36,725 nt of DNA from positions 1 to 36,725 of the forward strand of contig JAGUZN010000309.1 in assembly GCA_020060775.1 (NCBI GenBank), given 5' to 3'. Position numbers and translations under genes: made by a program. The notes beneath the pieces are model-generated. The model saw only the letters and a list, made by a program, of their open reading frames with translations. It did not search any database and was not told the DNA's origin. The stretch comes from Armatimonadota bacterium. Its GTDB lineage: Bacteria > Armatimonadota > Hebobacteria > CAIYQO01. Positions 24,369 to 33,380 of the stretch are shown here, piece by piece (position 1 is the first letter of the stretch; each line of letters starts with the position of its first letter).

Positions 24369-26570
24369 ATGCAGACACGCTGGTTGATTTACGATCCTCT
24401 CGCCCTCGGGTGGCGCACGGATCTGCAAGAGGTGCGCACTGAGCGAATCGAATTAGACAATGGCGTCTCGCTGGCATTCGTGCGCGAGGGTGCGCGCGTC
24501 CTGGGGCTCACCGGTGTGCGTATAGCTGATACGCCTCTCACGCCCCCCCAGGTCGCCACGCTCCCGATGATCGACGCACCCGAAGGCTGGATCGCCGCGC
24601 ACTACACCTGGGGCGGCATCACCCGCGAGGGCGCTGACGTGGTGGTGGAGATGACGGCAGTTCCCGTGCTCGGTGGTTATCAGGAGCGCTGCGACTGGTA
24701 TGATGCCATGATCGGCACCGTCCCTCCGCCGGCCGATGCTCACCTGCGCGTGCGCTACCGCTTCACCCCCATCACCGAAACCCTGGGCGAGCAGGAGTGT
24801 ACAGGATTCACCTATACGATTGAGGCCGAGGCCGTCGGGGACTTCCGCTTCCACCGTATCCTCGACCGACAGGTCTGGGCCGTCGGCGGCAGTGCCACCG
24901 GCAATACCGTCATCAACCAGTCGGGATATGGGCGCCCGGAGTATACCGCTGCGCTTGCATCCCGCTTCACCACCCGCGAGGAATTCGAACCCTTTGGCAC
25001 CGACGACCCCTTCGTCTTCATGCAGTTGCGGCCACGGTTTGCCGTGGTGCAGTCCTTCGACTACTGCTTTGGCGAGTGTGGCACGCTCGTCGGGTACTTT
25101 GATCGGGTGGGCTCCATTAACTCGCTCACCGAAAAGCACCCGGGCACCGAGTTCTTCACAGTGTATGACCAGCACCTGTTCCCATTAAGCGACCGTGGGG
25201 CGACCATCCCCAAGCGCATCCTGTTTGCACCGGCCGATGGCCAGTCTGCCTACCAGGGGCGCGCAAACTATCTGCAAGTCCACACCGATATCTTTACCCA
25301 CTACCGCCGTGTCGCCGCCCTGCCGGTTGACGATCCACTGCCGCTCTACCAGATTGAAGTCTATACCCTGAACGAGCAGGCTCTGCGCATCTGTGCAGAG
25401 AACCCTTCGCTGTCATGGTTTCAAGCGCTGGGCCAGTGCGATGCCGAGCTGGATAAAGCGCGTGCGCGCATCGACTGGGTCATCGACAATATGGAGAACA
25501 TCGCCGCAGCCGGCTACCGCCTCCTGTACGTTGGCCCGATGTTGGAGTCGGACTGGACGATGGAATACCCTTCGAAGAATTGCTGTGCCCCATTACATTA
25601 CGAAGCATCGGAAGCGCTGGGGGGCTGGCCTATCGTTCGCCGAGTCGCCGATGCCGCGCATCGTGCCGGCTTGAAACTCATCGTGTGGGTGAATCCGGTC
25701 GTGCTGTCCACGCGGTCGCCCATGCTCGCCGAACATCCTGAGTGGGCGGTGATTGATCGCCGCGGTGCGCGCCTGCAAGACGCCGACGGCGTCTTTGCCG
25801 TGATGGACTTTGCCAATCCCGAATGGCGCGCGTATTGGATGACCAGTGTCCGGAAGTGGCTGGATGCCGGAGTCGATCACTTCTTCTTCGACAGCTATCC
25901 GAATTACTACATCCGCTCACTCAATTATGCCGCCGGTGGCGCCGAGGGCGTCGGCGCCTTCGGTGAACACAGCGGGGCAGCGGTGCGCTTGATGAAAAAA
26001 GCGCCAATCATTCCGCACCAGGAGTTATTTCTCGAGATGCAGCGTGAACTCGCCAAAGAGGGTACCAACGTGTGGATCGAGGGGGTGGGGCCGGTGGGCG
26101 TCTCCTCCAATGCGGCAAACATCTCGCCCGATGAGATTCACAGCGCCCTCCTGTTCCACAGTGACTTGCGCTGGTACTTCGGCAAAGAATATGCCGCGAT
26201 CAATACGAATTTACGCTGTGCGGCGCTGGACTTCCGGCAGATGTTCCGCTTCACCGCGTTCAAGGCTCCACTCGGTCAGGATCAGCTGCCCGTTCCGCCG
26301 GAGACGGCGCGCCTGTTTCACGCCTATGCCGCGTGTAGCACTTTGATGAAAATGCCCTACCTCCTGGAGGAGGACGCCGGGGTGTTCTGGTTGAATGCTG
26401 AACGGAACGAAGGCGTGCTCTTCACCTTTGACACCCGCGACGTGCAGCACGCCCGACTGGCCGACTTCACCCAGGCCGCTGGGCTCACCGAGGACGCCGG
26501 CACACACCAGATCATCAATGGATGCGTTGCCGGGCTCTCCCCCTTTGCCATGTATCGCGTGACACGGTAA
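24369..26570 (+). CDS. Clan GH-D-like glycosidase
   Basis: 733-aa cytoplasmic protein. I use the ATG at 24369 (GGAGA at 24356-24360, 8 nt upstream); a GTG at 24330 would add 13 residues. The N-terminal half (to ~350) is beta-rich, as in GH36 and related families. The TIM barrel includes IDWVIDNMENIAAAGYRLLYVGPMLES, GLKLIVWVNPVVL, DGVFAVMDFANPEWRAYW and GVDHFFFDSYPNYY, where Asp508 stands at the end of a strand in the position of the GH-D nucleophile. VWIEGVGPVGVSS carries Glu571, a candidate acid/base. SDLRWYFGKEYAAINTNLRC and PYLLEEDAGVFWLN follow. It probably cleaves or transfers an alpha-linked hexose, but it departs from classical alpha-galactosidases and could be a new subgroup. It opens the operon behind module 4 with an 82-nt gap to the GH95 gene. 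Confidence 0.75.
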   Translation: MQTRWLIYDPLALGWRTDLQEVRTERIELDNGVSLAFVREGARVLGLTGVRIADTPLTPPQVATLPMIDAPEGWIAAHYTWGGITREGADVVVEMTAVPVLGGYQERCDWYDAMIGTVPPPADAHLRVRYRFTPITETLGEQECTGFTYTIEAEAVGDFRFHRILDRQVWAVGGSATGNTVINQSGYGRPEYTAALASRFTTREEFEPFGTDDPFVFMQLRPRFAVVQSFDYCFGECGTLVGYFDRVGSINSLTEKHPGTEFFTVYDQHLFPLSDRGATIPKRILFAPADGQSAYQGRANYLQVHTDIFTHYRRVAALPVDDPLPLYQIEVYTLNEQALRICAENPSLSWFQALGQCDAELDKARARIDWVIDNMENIAAAGYRLLYVGPMLESDWTMEYPSKNCCAPLHYEASEALGGWPIVRRVADAAHRAGLKLIVWVNPVVLSTRSPMLAEHPEWAVIDRRGARLQDADGVFAVMDFANPEWRAYWMTSVRKWLDAGVDHFFFDSYPNYYIRSLNYAAGGAEGVGAFGEHSGAAVRLMKKAPIIPHQELFLEMQRELAKEGTNVWIEGVGPVGVSSNAANISPDEIHSALLFHSDLRWYFGKEYAAINTNLRCAALDFRQMFRFTAFKAPLGQDQLPVPPETARLFHAYAACSTLMKMPYLLEEDAGVFWLNAERNEGVLFTFDTRDVQHARLADFTQAAGLTEDAGTHQIINGCVAGLSPFAMYRVTR

Positions 26571-26652
26571 TGCGAGAGCACTGCCGACTATGCGCGAATA
26601 GGATGACTTCAGAATCGATTTCGGACGTGAGCAGTAACACGAGGAGCAATTA

Positions 26653-29049
26653 ATGAACAAGCCCTGGCGTTTATGGTACCGGCAACCGGCGGACGACCGG
26701 TGGAATTGTGCACTGCCCCTTGGCGCCGGGCGATTGGGCGCCATGGTGTTCGGGAATGTGGTGGACGAGCGCATCCAACTGAACGAAGACTCGCTCTGGA
26801 GCGGGGGACCGCGCGATCGGACGAATCCTGATGCCTGCGCGGCAGTGCCGAGCATCCGTCAGCTCTTGCGCGAAGGCCGGCTGACCGAAGCCCAGACATT
26901 GGCCTGCGATGCGCTCTCGGGAATTCCTGATAGTCAACGCAATTACGAGCCGTTGGCCGATCTGCTCCTCACCTTCCTGCACCCGGAAACGCCAACCAAC
27001 GCGCCGGATGACTACCAGCGTGAGCTGGACCTCCACGATGGGATCGCCCGCGTGAGTTATCGCTGGGGAGCACTGACCTGCACGCGGGAACACTTGATCA
27101 GTTATCCTGACCAGGTCATGGCGATCCGCGTGACCGCTGACCACCCCGGGGGAGTATCAGTACGTGCCCGTGTCGAGCGTGGCCCGCGCAACAATTACGC
27201 CAGCCGGTATGCTGACGCCGTGCAGGCGCAGGATGGGTGCGCCCTGCTGATGACCGGGCAAACCGGCGGGGCACAAGGCATCGACTTTGCCCTGTGCGTG
27301 CGTGCGGTGGCCGAGGGTGGCGCCGTCCACACCTGCGGAGAAACGCTCATCGTGGAGGGCGCGGATGCGGTGGTGTTGCTGCTCGCGTCCGCCACGTCGT
27401 ACCGCGAGGAAGATCCCGCATCGATCTGCTGTGCTCGCGTGACGCGGGCACAGGATAAAGGGTGGGAGCGCCTTCTCGACGATCACCTGCGGGAATATCG
27501 CGGCTACTTCGATCGCGTTGACCTCGACTTTGGCGAGACCGACGGCGACGACATCCCGACCGATGCGCGCCTCCAACGTGTGCAACAGGGAGGGCGGGAC
27601 GCCTATCTCGATGCCCTGTACTTTCACTATGGTCGGTACTTGTTGATTGCCGCCAGTCGGCCGGGCAGCCTGCCGGCCAATCTGCAAGGGATCTGGAATG
27701 AAGAGTTCTCCCCGCCCTGGGGGTGCAAGTACACCATCAACATCAATGCGCAGATGAACTACTGGCCTGCGGAAGTGTGTAACCTACCGGAACTCGCCAC
27801 CCCCCTCTTCGATCTCATCGAAACGATGCGCGAACCCGGTCGCCGCATGGCGCAGCGCATGTACGGGTGTCGGGGATTCGTCTGCCATCACAACACCGAC
27901 CTCTGGGGCGATTGTGCGCCTACCGACCGCAACCTCACCGCCTCATTTTGGCCGATGGGTGCCGCCTGGCTGTGCCTCCACCTTTGGGAGCACTACGCAT
28001 TCACCGGTGATCGTGACTTCCTCGGCCAGGTGTACGGAACGCTCAAAGAGGCCTGCCTCTTCTTCCTCGACTTTCTGGTGGAGGACGCCAGGGGACGCCT
28101 GGTGACCAGCCCAACAGTGTCCGCGGAGAATACCTACCGGCTGGCCAATGGTGAACAGGGATCGCTGTGCATGGGCGCAAGCATGGACAACCAGATGCTC
28201 GATCGGCTGTTCCAGGCGTGTTGTCACGCGGCGACCATCCTGGACGTCGATGACGACTTCCGCACCGAGCTCGAAGACACCCGGCGCCGATTGCCCCAAC
28301 CCGCCATCGGCCAGTACGGACAACTCATGGAGTGGCCGGAAGATTACGATGAAGTCGAGCCCGGGCACCGGCATATCTCGCACCTGTTCGCCCTGCACCC
28401 GGGCAACCAGATCTCCCCACTCCTGACCCCTGAACTCGCGCAGGCCGCACGACGGACGCTCGAGCGACGCCTCCAATTCGGCGGCGGACATACCGGATGG
28501 AGCCGGGCGTGGATCATCAACTTCTGGGCGCGCCTGCTCGATGGGGAACAGGCTTATGCCAATGTGCAGGCCCTGCTCGCACAGTCTACCTACCCCAACC
28601 TGTTCGATAATCATCCGCCCATCGAGATCTGGACGGAGACGATTGATACCGCGCAAAACCACATCAGTGTGGAGGAAATACTGACCCGACAAGGACATGC
28701 AAGCGCCAGTCACCACAACGCCCCATTCCAGATCGACGGCAATTTCGGCGGCGCCGCGGGGATCGTCGAAATGCTGGTGCAGAGTCAGCACGGGGAAATC
28801 CACTTGCTCCCGGCATTGCCGGATGCCTGGCCGAACGGACAGGTGAAAGGCCTGCGGGCGCGGGGGAACTATCGCGTGGATCTCGTGTGGCGTGATGGCG
28901 CACTGGCGCGTGCCGCCATCCATGCCGAAAGCGGGGGGCTGTGTCAGGTCCGCTACCAGGACCGCCTCGCCTCCTTCGAACTCGCCGCAGGCGAAACCAT
29001 CGACATAAACGGCATGTTATCGCTGACAGACACCCTGTCAAAGGTGTAA
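26653..29049 (+). CDS. GH95 alpha-L-fucosidase/alpha-galactosidase family enzyme
   Basis: 798-aa canonical GH95 enzyme, the family that removes terminal alpha-1,2-fucose or L-galactose by inversion. GAGGAG (26641-26646) sits 6 nt before the ATG. The N-terminus shows the family block WNCALPLGAGRLGAMVFGNV...IQLNEDSLWSGGP. The (alpha/alpha)6 barrel has NLQGIWN...PPWGCKYTININAQMNYWPAE and FVCHHNTDLWGD, where Asn414 and Asp416 match the residues that activate water in the bifidobacterial enzyme. SAENTY holds the proposed general acid, Glu492. FQIDGNFGGAAGIVEML carries Asp695. All key residues are present, so it should be active. No signal peptide: it acts on imported oligosaccharides. It is the only glycosidase in the window whose active site is fully conventional, and it is the best clue that the substrate carries fucose or a related sugar. 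Confidence 0.93.
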   Translation: MNKPWRLWYRQPADDRWNCALPLGAGRLGAMVFGNVVDERIQLNEDSLWSGGPRDRTNPDACAAVPSIRQLLREGRLTEAQTLACDALSGIPDSQRNYEPLADLLLTFLHPETPTNAPDDYQRELDLHDGIARVSYRWGALTCTREHLISYPDQVMAIRVTADHPGGVSVRARVERGPRNNYASRYADAVQAQDGCALLMTGQTGGAQGIDFALCVRAVAEGGAVHTCGETLIVEGADAVVLLLASATSYREEDPASICCARVTRAQDKGWERLLDDHLREYRGYFDRVDLDFGETDGDDIPTDARLQRVQQGGRDAYLDALYFHYGRYLLIAASRPGSLPANLQGIWNEEFSPPWGCKYTININAQMNYWPAEVCNLPELATPLFDLIETMREPGRRMAQRMYGCRGFVCHHNTDLWGDCAPTDRNLTASFWPMGAAWLCLHLWEHYAFTGDRDFLGQVYGTLKEACLFFLDFLVEDARGRLVTSPTVSAENTYRLANGEQGSLCMGASMDNQMLDRLFQACCHAATILDVDDDFRTELEDTRRRLPQPAIGQYGQLMEWPEDYDEVEPGHRHISHLFALHPGNQISPLLTPELAQAARRTLERRLQFGGGHTGWSRAWIINFWARLLDGEQAYANVQALLAQSTYPNLFDNHPPIEIWTETIDTAQNHISVEEILTRQGHASASHHNAPFQIDGNFGGAAGIVEMLVQSQHGEIHLLPALPDAWPNGQVKGLRARGNYRVDLVWRDGALARAAIHAESGGLCQVRYQDRLASFELAAGETIDINGMLSLTDTLSKV

Positions 29050-29101
29050 AATCAACGTGAAGCCAGCGCTGTAACATTTTGTGACCGAGAAGGATATCTG
29101 T

Positions 29102-30343
29102 ATGTTTTCTCTTCATGACCGCACGGTCCTGCGCGACCTTGCCACGCGGGTGGCGGAGATCGCCGCCTTGCCGGAAATGGCCGAACGCCGAGCGCTGTGG
29201 ACACGGCATAACAGTTTGCAGCCCACACGACCGCTCATCCTCATCTTCCCAGAAGGATCCTGGCGCGAACTGCTGCCTCCCTCAGCCCTGCGGTGCGAGG
29301 CAGCGGACGCGCGTGCGATCGAACTCGAATTGCGCAAGCGTATCTACACGTTTGAGCACTTTCGCAGTGATGATGTGATCGAAGGTGACTGGATCGTCTA
29401 CAAGTCCATCGAGGTCAGTGGCTGGGGCTTGGAGGCCCAGCATACGCCGAGTACGGAGACCCACGGTGCCTGGCAGTTCGATCCGGTGATAAAGACTGCG
29501 GCCGACCTGAAGAAGTTGCGCTTCCCGGAAGTCCGCGTCGATGACGCCGAGACTGAAGCCAATCGCCTGCGCATGGAGGAGCTCTTCGGCGACATCCTCG
29601 CGGTGCAGGTGAAAGGCGTGGCGCACATCGCCTTCCACTCCATGAACCTCTACACCGGCCTGCGCGGGCTGCAAGAGGTGATGATGGATATGTACGAGGA
29701 GCCGCAGATGCTGCATGATGCCATGGCCTTTATCGAGGAGGGGTACCGGCACATGGTGCAGCAGTACGTTGACCTGAACCTGCTCTCCCTGAATAACGAT
29801 AATACCTATCACAGTTCCGGCGGCAATGGCTTCACCGACGAACTGCCGCAGCCGGACTGTGACCCGGCGCACGTCCGTCCCTGCGACATGTGGGCCTCCG
29901 CCGAGGCGCAGGAGATGGCGCTGGTCTCTCCCGAGCAGCACGAGGAGTTCATCCTCGCCTACGAGCGACGGTTGCTGGCGCCCTTTGGGCTCAACGGGTA
30001 TGGCTGCTGTGAAGACCTGACGCATAAGCTGGACTACGTCTTCACCATCCCCAACATCCGGCGCATCTCCATCTCACCGTTTGCGGATGTCGACCGCTGC
30101 GCCGAACAGATGCAGCGCCGGGCGATCTTCTCCTGGAAAGCCCATCCCGCCCACCTCGTCGGCCAGTTCGACCCGGACCAGGTGCGGGGATACATTCGTC
30201 ATACGCTGGACGTGTGCGCCACCCATAACTGCGTGCTGGAGATGATCTTGAAAGACACGCACACCTGCGAGCACCACCCCGAGCGCTTTGATCAATGGTC
30301 GGCGATCGCCCGGGAATGTATCGAGGAGCACGCCCTGGCCTAG
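29102..30343 (+). CDS. UroD/MtaA-like methyltransferase-family protein
   Basis: 413-aa member of the uroporphyrinogen decarboxylase superfamily. Its sequence points to the methyltransferase-like branch (MtaA/CmuA relatives) rather than haem synthesis. I start at ATG 29102 (GAGAAGGA just upstream) instead of the GTG at 29081. Features seen are an N-terminal helical region (RRALWTRHNSLQPTRPLILIFPEGSW), the barrel with LNNDNTYHSSGGNGF, FGLNGYGCCEDLTHKLDY, IRRISISPFAD, and the C-terminal KDTHTCEHHPERF. The latter two regions supply Cys and His residues suited to zinc binding, as in corrinoid-dependent methyltransferases. The substrate is unknown. It is the third gene of the GH operon behind module 4, and its stop codon overlaps the stop of the convergent glycyl radical enzyme gene. 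UroD-like genes are often found in sugar-utilisation loci without a proven role. Confidence 0.85.
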   Translation: MFSLHDRTVLRDLATRVAEIAALPEMAERRALWTRHNSLQPTRPLILIFPEGSWRELLPPSALRCEAADARAIELELRKRIYTFEHFRSDDVIEGDWIVYKSIEVSGWGLEAQHTPSTETHGAWQFDPVIKTAADLKKLRFPEVRVDDAETEANRLRMEELFGDILAVQVKGVAHIAFHSMNLYTGLRGLQEVMMDMYEEPQMLHDAMAFIEEGYRHMVQQYVDLNLLSLNNDNTYHSSGGNGFTDELPQPDCDPAHVRPCDMWASAEAQEMALVSPEQHEEFILAYERRLLAPFGLNGYGCCEDLTHKLDYVFTIPNIRRISISPFADVDRCAEQMQRRAIFSWKAHPAHLVGQFDPDQVRGYIRHTLDVCATHNCVLEMILKDTHTCEHHPERFDQWSAIARECIEEHALA

Positions 30344-32529
30344 CACGGTGACAATTCCATCTCCGCGCGCATGAGGACTTCTGCCTGCAGTTCCGGTGAA
30401 AGGCCCACGAAGTAGTCGCTGTAACCGGCCACCCGTACGACCAGATCGCGGTACCGTTCCGGGTGGGCTTGGGCCTCGCGCAAGGTCCGCGCGTCAACCA
30501 CATTGATTTGCGTCTCGAATCCGCCCAGGCGGAGGAATGTCTCGCACACCTGGCGCAGGGGCTCGGCGATGTCGTCAGGGTTGGGGCCGGGGTGGAAGCG
30601 CATATTCACCGCAACGCCGCCGAGCATCGGCGTGTGATCCCACTTCGTGGAGGAGCACACCGCGGCGGTGGGGCCGAGGACCTCGCGCCCCTGCGCCGGA
30701 CCCGAGCCATCCGCAAAGGGAAATCCCTCGCAGCGGCCATCGGCGGAGGCACGGGTGCCTCGTCCCAGGTACTCGTGCATCTGCCAGCAGAACAAGCCCG
30801 GGACAAAGGCATCGCCCCAGTACGATCGGTACGGTTCGCACGCGGCACGCAACAGGTCCGTGACCTCCTGCACCAGGACATCTACCCGGTCGTCGTCAGT
30901 GCCGTACTTCGGGCATGTTCCCAGCATCGCCTGCACATCAGCATAGCCGTCGAAGTTGGCCAGCAAAGCCTCGCGCAAGCGGCCCAGTGTGAGTCGCTGC
31001 TGCTCAAAGACCAGGTCGCGAATGGCGGCGAGCGCATCCACGAGGTTGGCCAATCCCACGAATGAACACTCGATCCAGTTCACCCGCGCCCCACCCTGAT
31101 CGATGTCTTTGCCTCTGGCGAGGCAATCGTTCACCAAACAGGATAGTAACGGAAATCCCCCGGCATATTTGCGGCTCATCATGTGCAGGTTGCTATCGGC
31201 GACGCCGGCGCGCACCACCGCATGCAGCCGCTGGCGAAAACGCGATACCAGATCCTCGAACGCGGCAATCGCCGGCAGCGCCCCCGGTTGCTCACCGCGC
31301 GGGGGAATGCCCAGGACGTCATGCAGACACTGGATCAGGTTGAAATACGGGCTGGCTACATACACGTTGCTGATCCCGACCGGCGTGATCTCCACACAGG
31401 TGCTGTGAATATACTCACACGCATCGCCATGCGGCACCCCCAGGCGCACCATGCCGCGGGTGATAATGTCGTCGTTGAACAGGGCGGGATGGCTGTATCC
31501 GCGCGCTAACAAGCGGCTGGCCAGCACCATCAGCGCGCGCGGGGTCTCCGGGGTCCAGCAGACACCCACGCTCGGATAGGCCATGCGCACATGTCCGACC
31601 GTCTGCACAAATAGGTAGGAAAGCTCATTAGTCACATCCATTCCGCTGGCATCCCGCCCGCCGACCATCCACCCCACCGCCAATCCGCGAGGCGTGTAGG
31701 CGTTCAGCAGGATGCCCAGGCAGTCGATGAGTTCCTGTGCCGACTCCGGGGTGATCCGTCCGGCCGCGAGGTCGCAACGATAGTACGGGAGCAAGTAACG
31801 ATCCGGACGGCCGAGCTGAAACAACAGCATGCCATTGCCGGCGCACAGGCAGAAAGTCATGAAGTGGATGGCCTGCATCGCCTCGGCAAACGTCTCAGCA
31901 GGCGATTCTGGGACTTTGCGGCAGATGCGGGCGATCTCCCGAAGTTCGTCGGCACGCGCGGGGTCGGCATCTTGCGCCTGTGCTTCCGCCAGATCGGCAT
32001 ACTTACGCGAGAGTATCACCACGCCATCCAACGCGGCGAGGCAGGCACGATAGAAATAGTCTTGTTCCAACTCCTCCGGCCGGGCAATATCCAACCGTGC
32101 GCGAAGTCCCGCGATATCCTCCTTTATGCCGGCCACCCCACGCCGTAACACCCGCTCGTAGTCGACCGCCATATGCGCGCGCTGCCCCAGGGCCTTGCTG
32201 GTGGCGGGTTCGCCGTATGCCCGCCACATCGCCAACGCACTGCGCTCGTCATCGGTCAAGGTACGATACGCGTACTTGCCCACGAGCAGTTCGTCGGCAT
32301 CGATCACCGGCGTCATACCGCACAGGATATCGCCCGCCAGTATGCCGCGGCGCAGCATATGGCTGCCCTCATGTCCGGTGCGCCACCACGAACGTGCCGT
32401 CAACAGCACGCATTCGTCATCAACCGACGGCATGGCATACGCGCGCTCGAGCGCTGCCGCGCGCAAACGCTCCACGCGCGCGGTCGCCGGCGTCAATTCA
32501 CCTGACGGATGGCATGAGACGGCTGACAT
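30340..32529 (-). CDS. Glycyl radical enzyme (PFL/dehydratase family)
   Basis: 729-aa glycyl radical enzyme, oxygen-sensitive and acting in the cytoplasm. The start at 32529 (MSAVSCHPS) has GAGGAGGG 8 nt upstream. The thiyl-radical cysteine lies in HSTCVEITPVG (Cys378), with Glu380 two residues on, as in the C-x-E pattern of dehydratases and C-C/C-N lyases rather than the Cys-Cys of pyruvate formate-lyase. The glycyl radical motif RVAGYSDYF is near the C-terminus, Gly702, 27 residues from the end. PESPAETFAEAMQAIHF and the surrounding helical N-terminus fit the family; the length is slightly under the usual 760-850 aa. The reaction cannot be told from sequence; diol or hydroxy-acid dehydration is possible. 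The gene overlaps the end of the IclR gene by 32 nt and is convergent with the UroD-like gene. No radical-SAM activating enzyme is encoded within the window. Confidence 0.9.
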   Translation of the reverse strand: MSAVSCHPSGELTPATARVERLRAAALERAYAMPSVDDECVLLTARSWWRTGHEGSHMLRRGILAGDILCGMTPVIDADELLVGKYAYRTLTDDERSALAMWRAYGEPATSKALGQRAHMAVDYERVLRRGVAGIKEDIAGLRARLDIARPEELEQDYFYRACLAALDGVVILSRKYADLAEAQAQDADPARADELREIARICRKVPESPAETFAEAMQAIHFMTFCLCAGNGMLLFQLGRPDRYLLPYYRCDLAAGRITPESAQELIDCLGILLNAYTPRGLAVGWMVGGRDASGMDVTNELSYLFVQTVGHVRMAYPSVGVCWTPETPRALMVLASRLLARGYSHPALFNDDIITRGMVRLGVPHGDACEYIHSTCVEITPVGISNVYVASPYFNLIQCLHDVLGIPPRGEQPGALPAIAAFEDLVSRFRQRLHAVVRAGVADSNLHMMSRKYAGGFPLLSCLVNDCLARGKDIDQGGARVNWIECSFVGLANLVDALAAIRDLVFEQQRLTLGRLREALLANFDGYADVQAMLGTCPKYGTDDDRVDVLVQEVTDLLRAACEPYRSYWGDAFVPGLFCWQMHEYLGRGTRASADGRCEGFPFADGSGPAQGREVLGPTAAVCSSTKWDHTPMLGGVAVNMRFHPGPNPDDIAEPLRQVCETFLRLGGFETQINVVDARTLREAQAHPERYRDLVVRVAGYSDYFVGLSPELQAEVLMRAEMELSPC

Positions 32530-33322
32530 GGGTCGCGCCCTCCTCAACAACAGTGGTATCCGGAACACCCAGCGCCAGTGAGACCTGGGCAGCAGCCTCA
32601 CGCACCAGTGGTTCGTAGCCCATCATGCGCTCAGGGGTCATACGATATGCAGGTCCCATGATGCCCATGCCGGCCACCACCGCACCTGTACGATCGAACA
32701 CCGGCGCTCCGACACAGCGCACGCCGACCTGATGCTCTTCGTCGTCATAAGCCAACCGGCGCTGACGCACCTTTACCCACTCGGCTGCGAGTTGTGCGGC
32801 GTTGGTATGGGTGTAAGGAGTCAACTGGGGCCACGCGCGTGCCAGCATCTTCGCCTGATCAGCTGCCGGCATGAGGGCGAGAATGACCTTGCCGAAGGCG
32901 GAAGCATGTGGATACAGCAATGAGCCGGTCTCCACCACCACACGCACGGGATGCGTACTGACCACCTGGTCCAGCAGCACCAGACGGTCGTCATGCAGCA
33001 CGCAGAGATGCGCGTTTTCGCCTGAGCGTTCGGAGAGCCACGCGAGCCAGCGTGCGGCGTGGTGCACCAATGTCATGCGGCTGCCCAAGCGCGAACCCAG
33101 GATGCAAAGCTTGTTAGAGAGTTGCATCGCTCCGGACCGGCCATCACGCAGCAGATACCCCCGCTCTTCGAGGACTCGGCAAATACGAAACACGGAATTC
33201 GCTGAGATAGTAAGCCGACGGCTGATCTCGGCTAGTGATAGCCCCTCGTCTTCCGCCACGAGGAGCTCAAGGATATCGAGCAAGCGACTTGCCGCTGGGG
33301 CGGCGTAATTCGATACAGCCAT
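32498..33322 (-). CDS. IclR-family transcriptional regulator
   Basis: 274-aa regulator with an N-terminal winged helix (ASRLLDILELLVAEDEGLSLAEISRRLTISANSVFRICRVLEERGYL) and a C-terminal GAF-like effector domain (RLAWLSERSGENAHLCVLHDDRLVLLDQV, HASAFGKVILALMP, DDEEHQVGVRCVGAPVFDRTGAVVAGMGIMGP). IclR proteins often respond to small organic acids or aromatics and control the neighbouring catabolic genes. The gene starts at 33322 (AGGTG upstream) and overlaps the start of the glycyl radical enzyme gene by 32 nt in another frame, so the two are co-transcribed and probably translationally coupled. It most likely regulates its own operon through the repeat at 33342-33368. Confidence 0.92.
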   Translation of the reverse strand: MAVSNYAAPAASRLLDILELLVAEDEGLSLAEISRRLTISANSVFRICRVLEERGYLLRDGRSGAMQLSNKLCILGSRLGSRMTLVHHAARWLAWLSERSGENAHLCVLHDDRLVLLDQVVSTHPVRVVVETGSLLYPHASAFGKVILALMPAADQAKMLARAWPQLTPYTHTNAAQLAAEWVKVRQRRLAYDDEEHQVGVRCVGAPVFDRTGAVVAGMGIMGPAYRMTPERMMGYEPLVREAAAQVSLALGVPDTTVVEEGATHVSRLMPSVR

Positions 33323-33341
33323 CGTACACCTGGCATTTTAT

Positions 33342-33380
33342 ATTTAGACGTATCTTATGAATTTAGACTACCGCTGTCAA
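33342..33380 (-). promoter_or_regulatory. iclR promoter with direct repeats
   Basis: On the minus strand TTGACA (33380-33375) and TAAGAT (33357-33352) are 17 bp apart, a near-consensus promoter starting about 22 nt before the iclR start codon. The octamer ATTTAGAC occurs at 33342-33349 and 33361-33368, a direct repeat with a 19-bp period. It brackets the -10 box and is a candidate binding site for the IclR protein. The spacing is not a whole number of two helical turns, but close to it. Confidence 0.65.

Noticed and set aside
26620..26640. Half-operator GTAACACG before the GH95 gene
   Set aside because: Only one half matches, no TTGACG follows at 22 bp, and it overlaps the ribosome site within an operon; probably chance.
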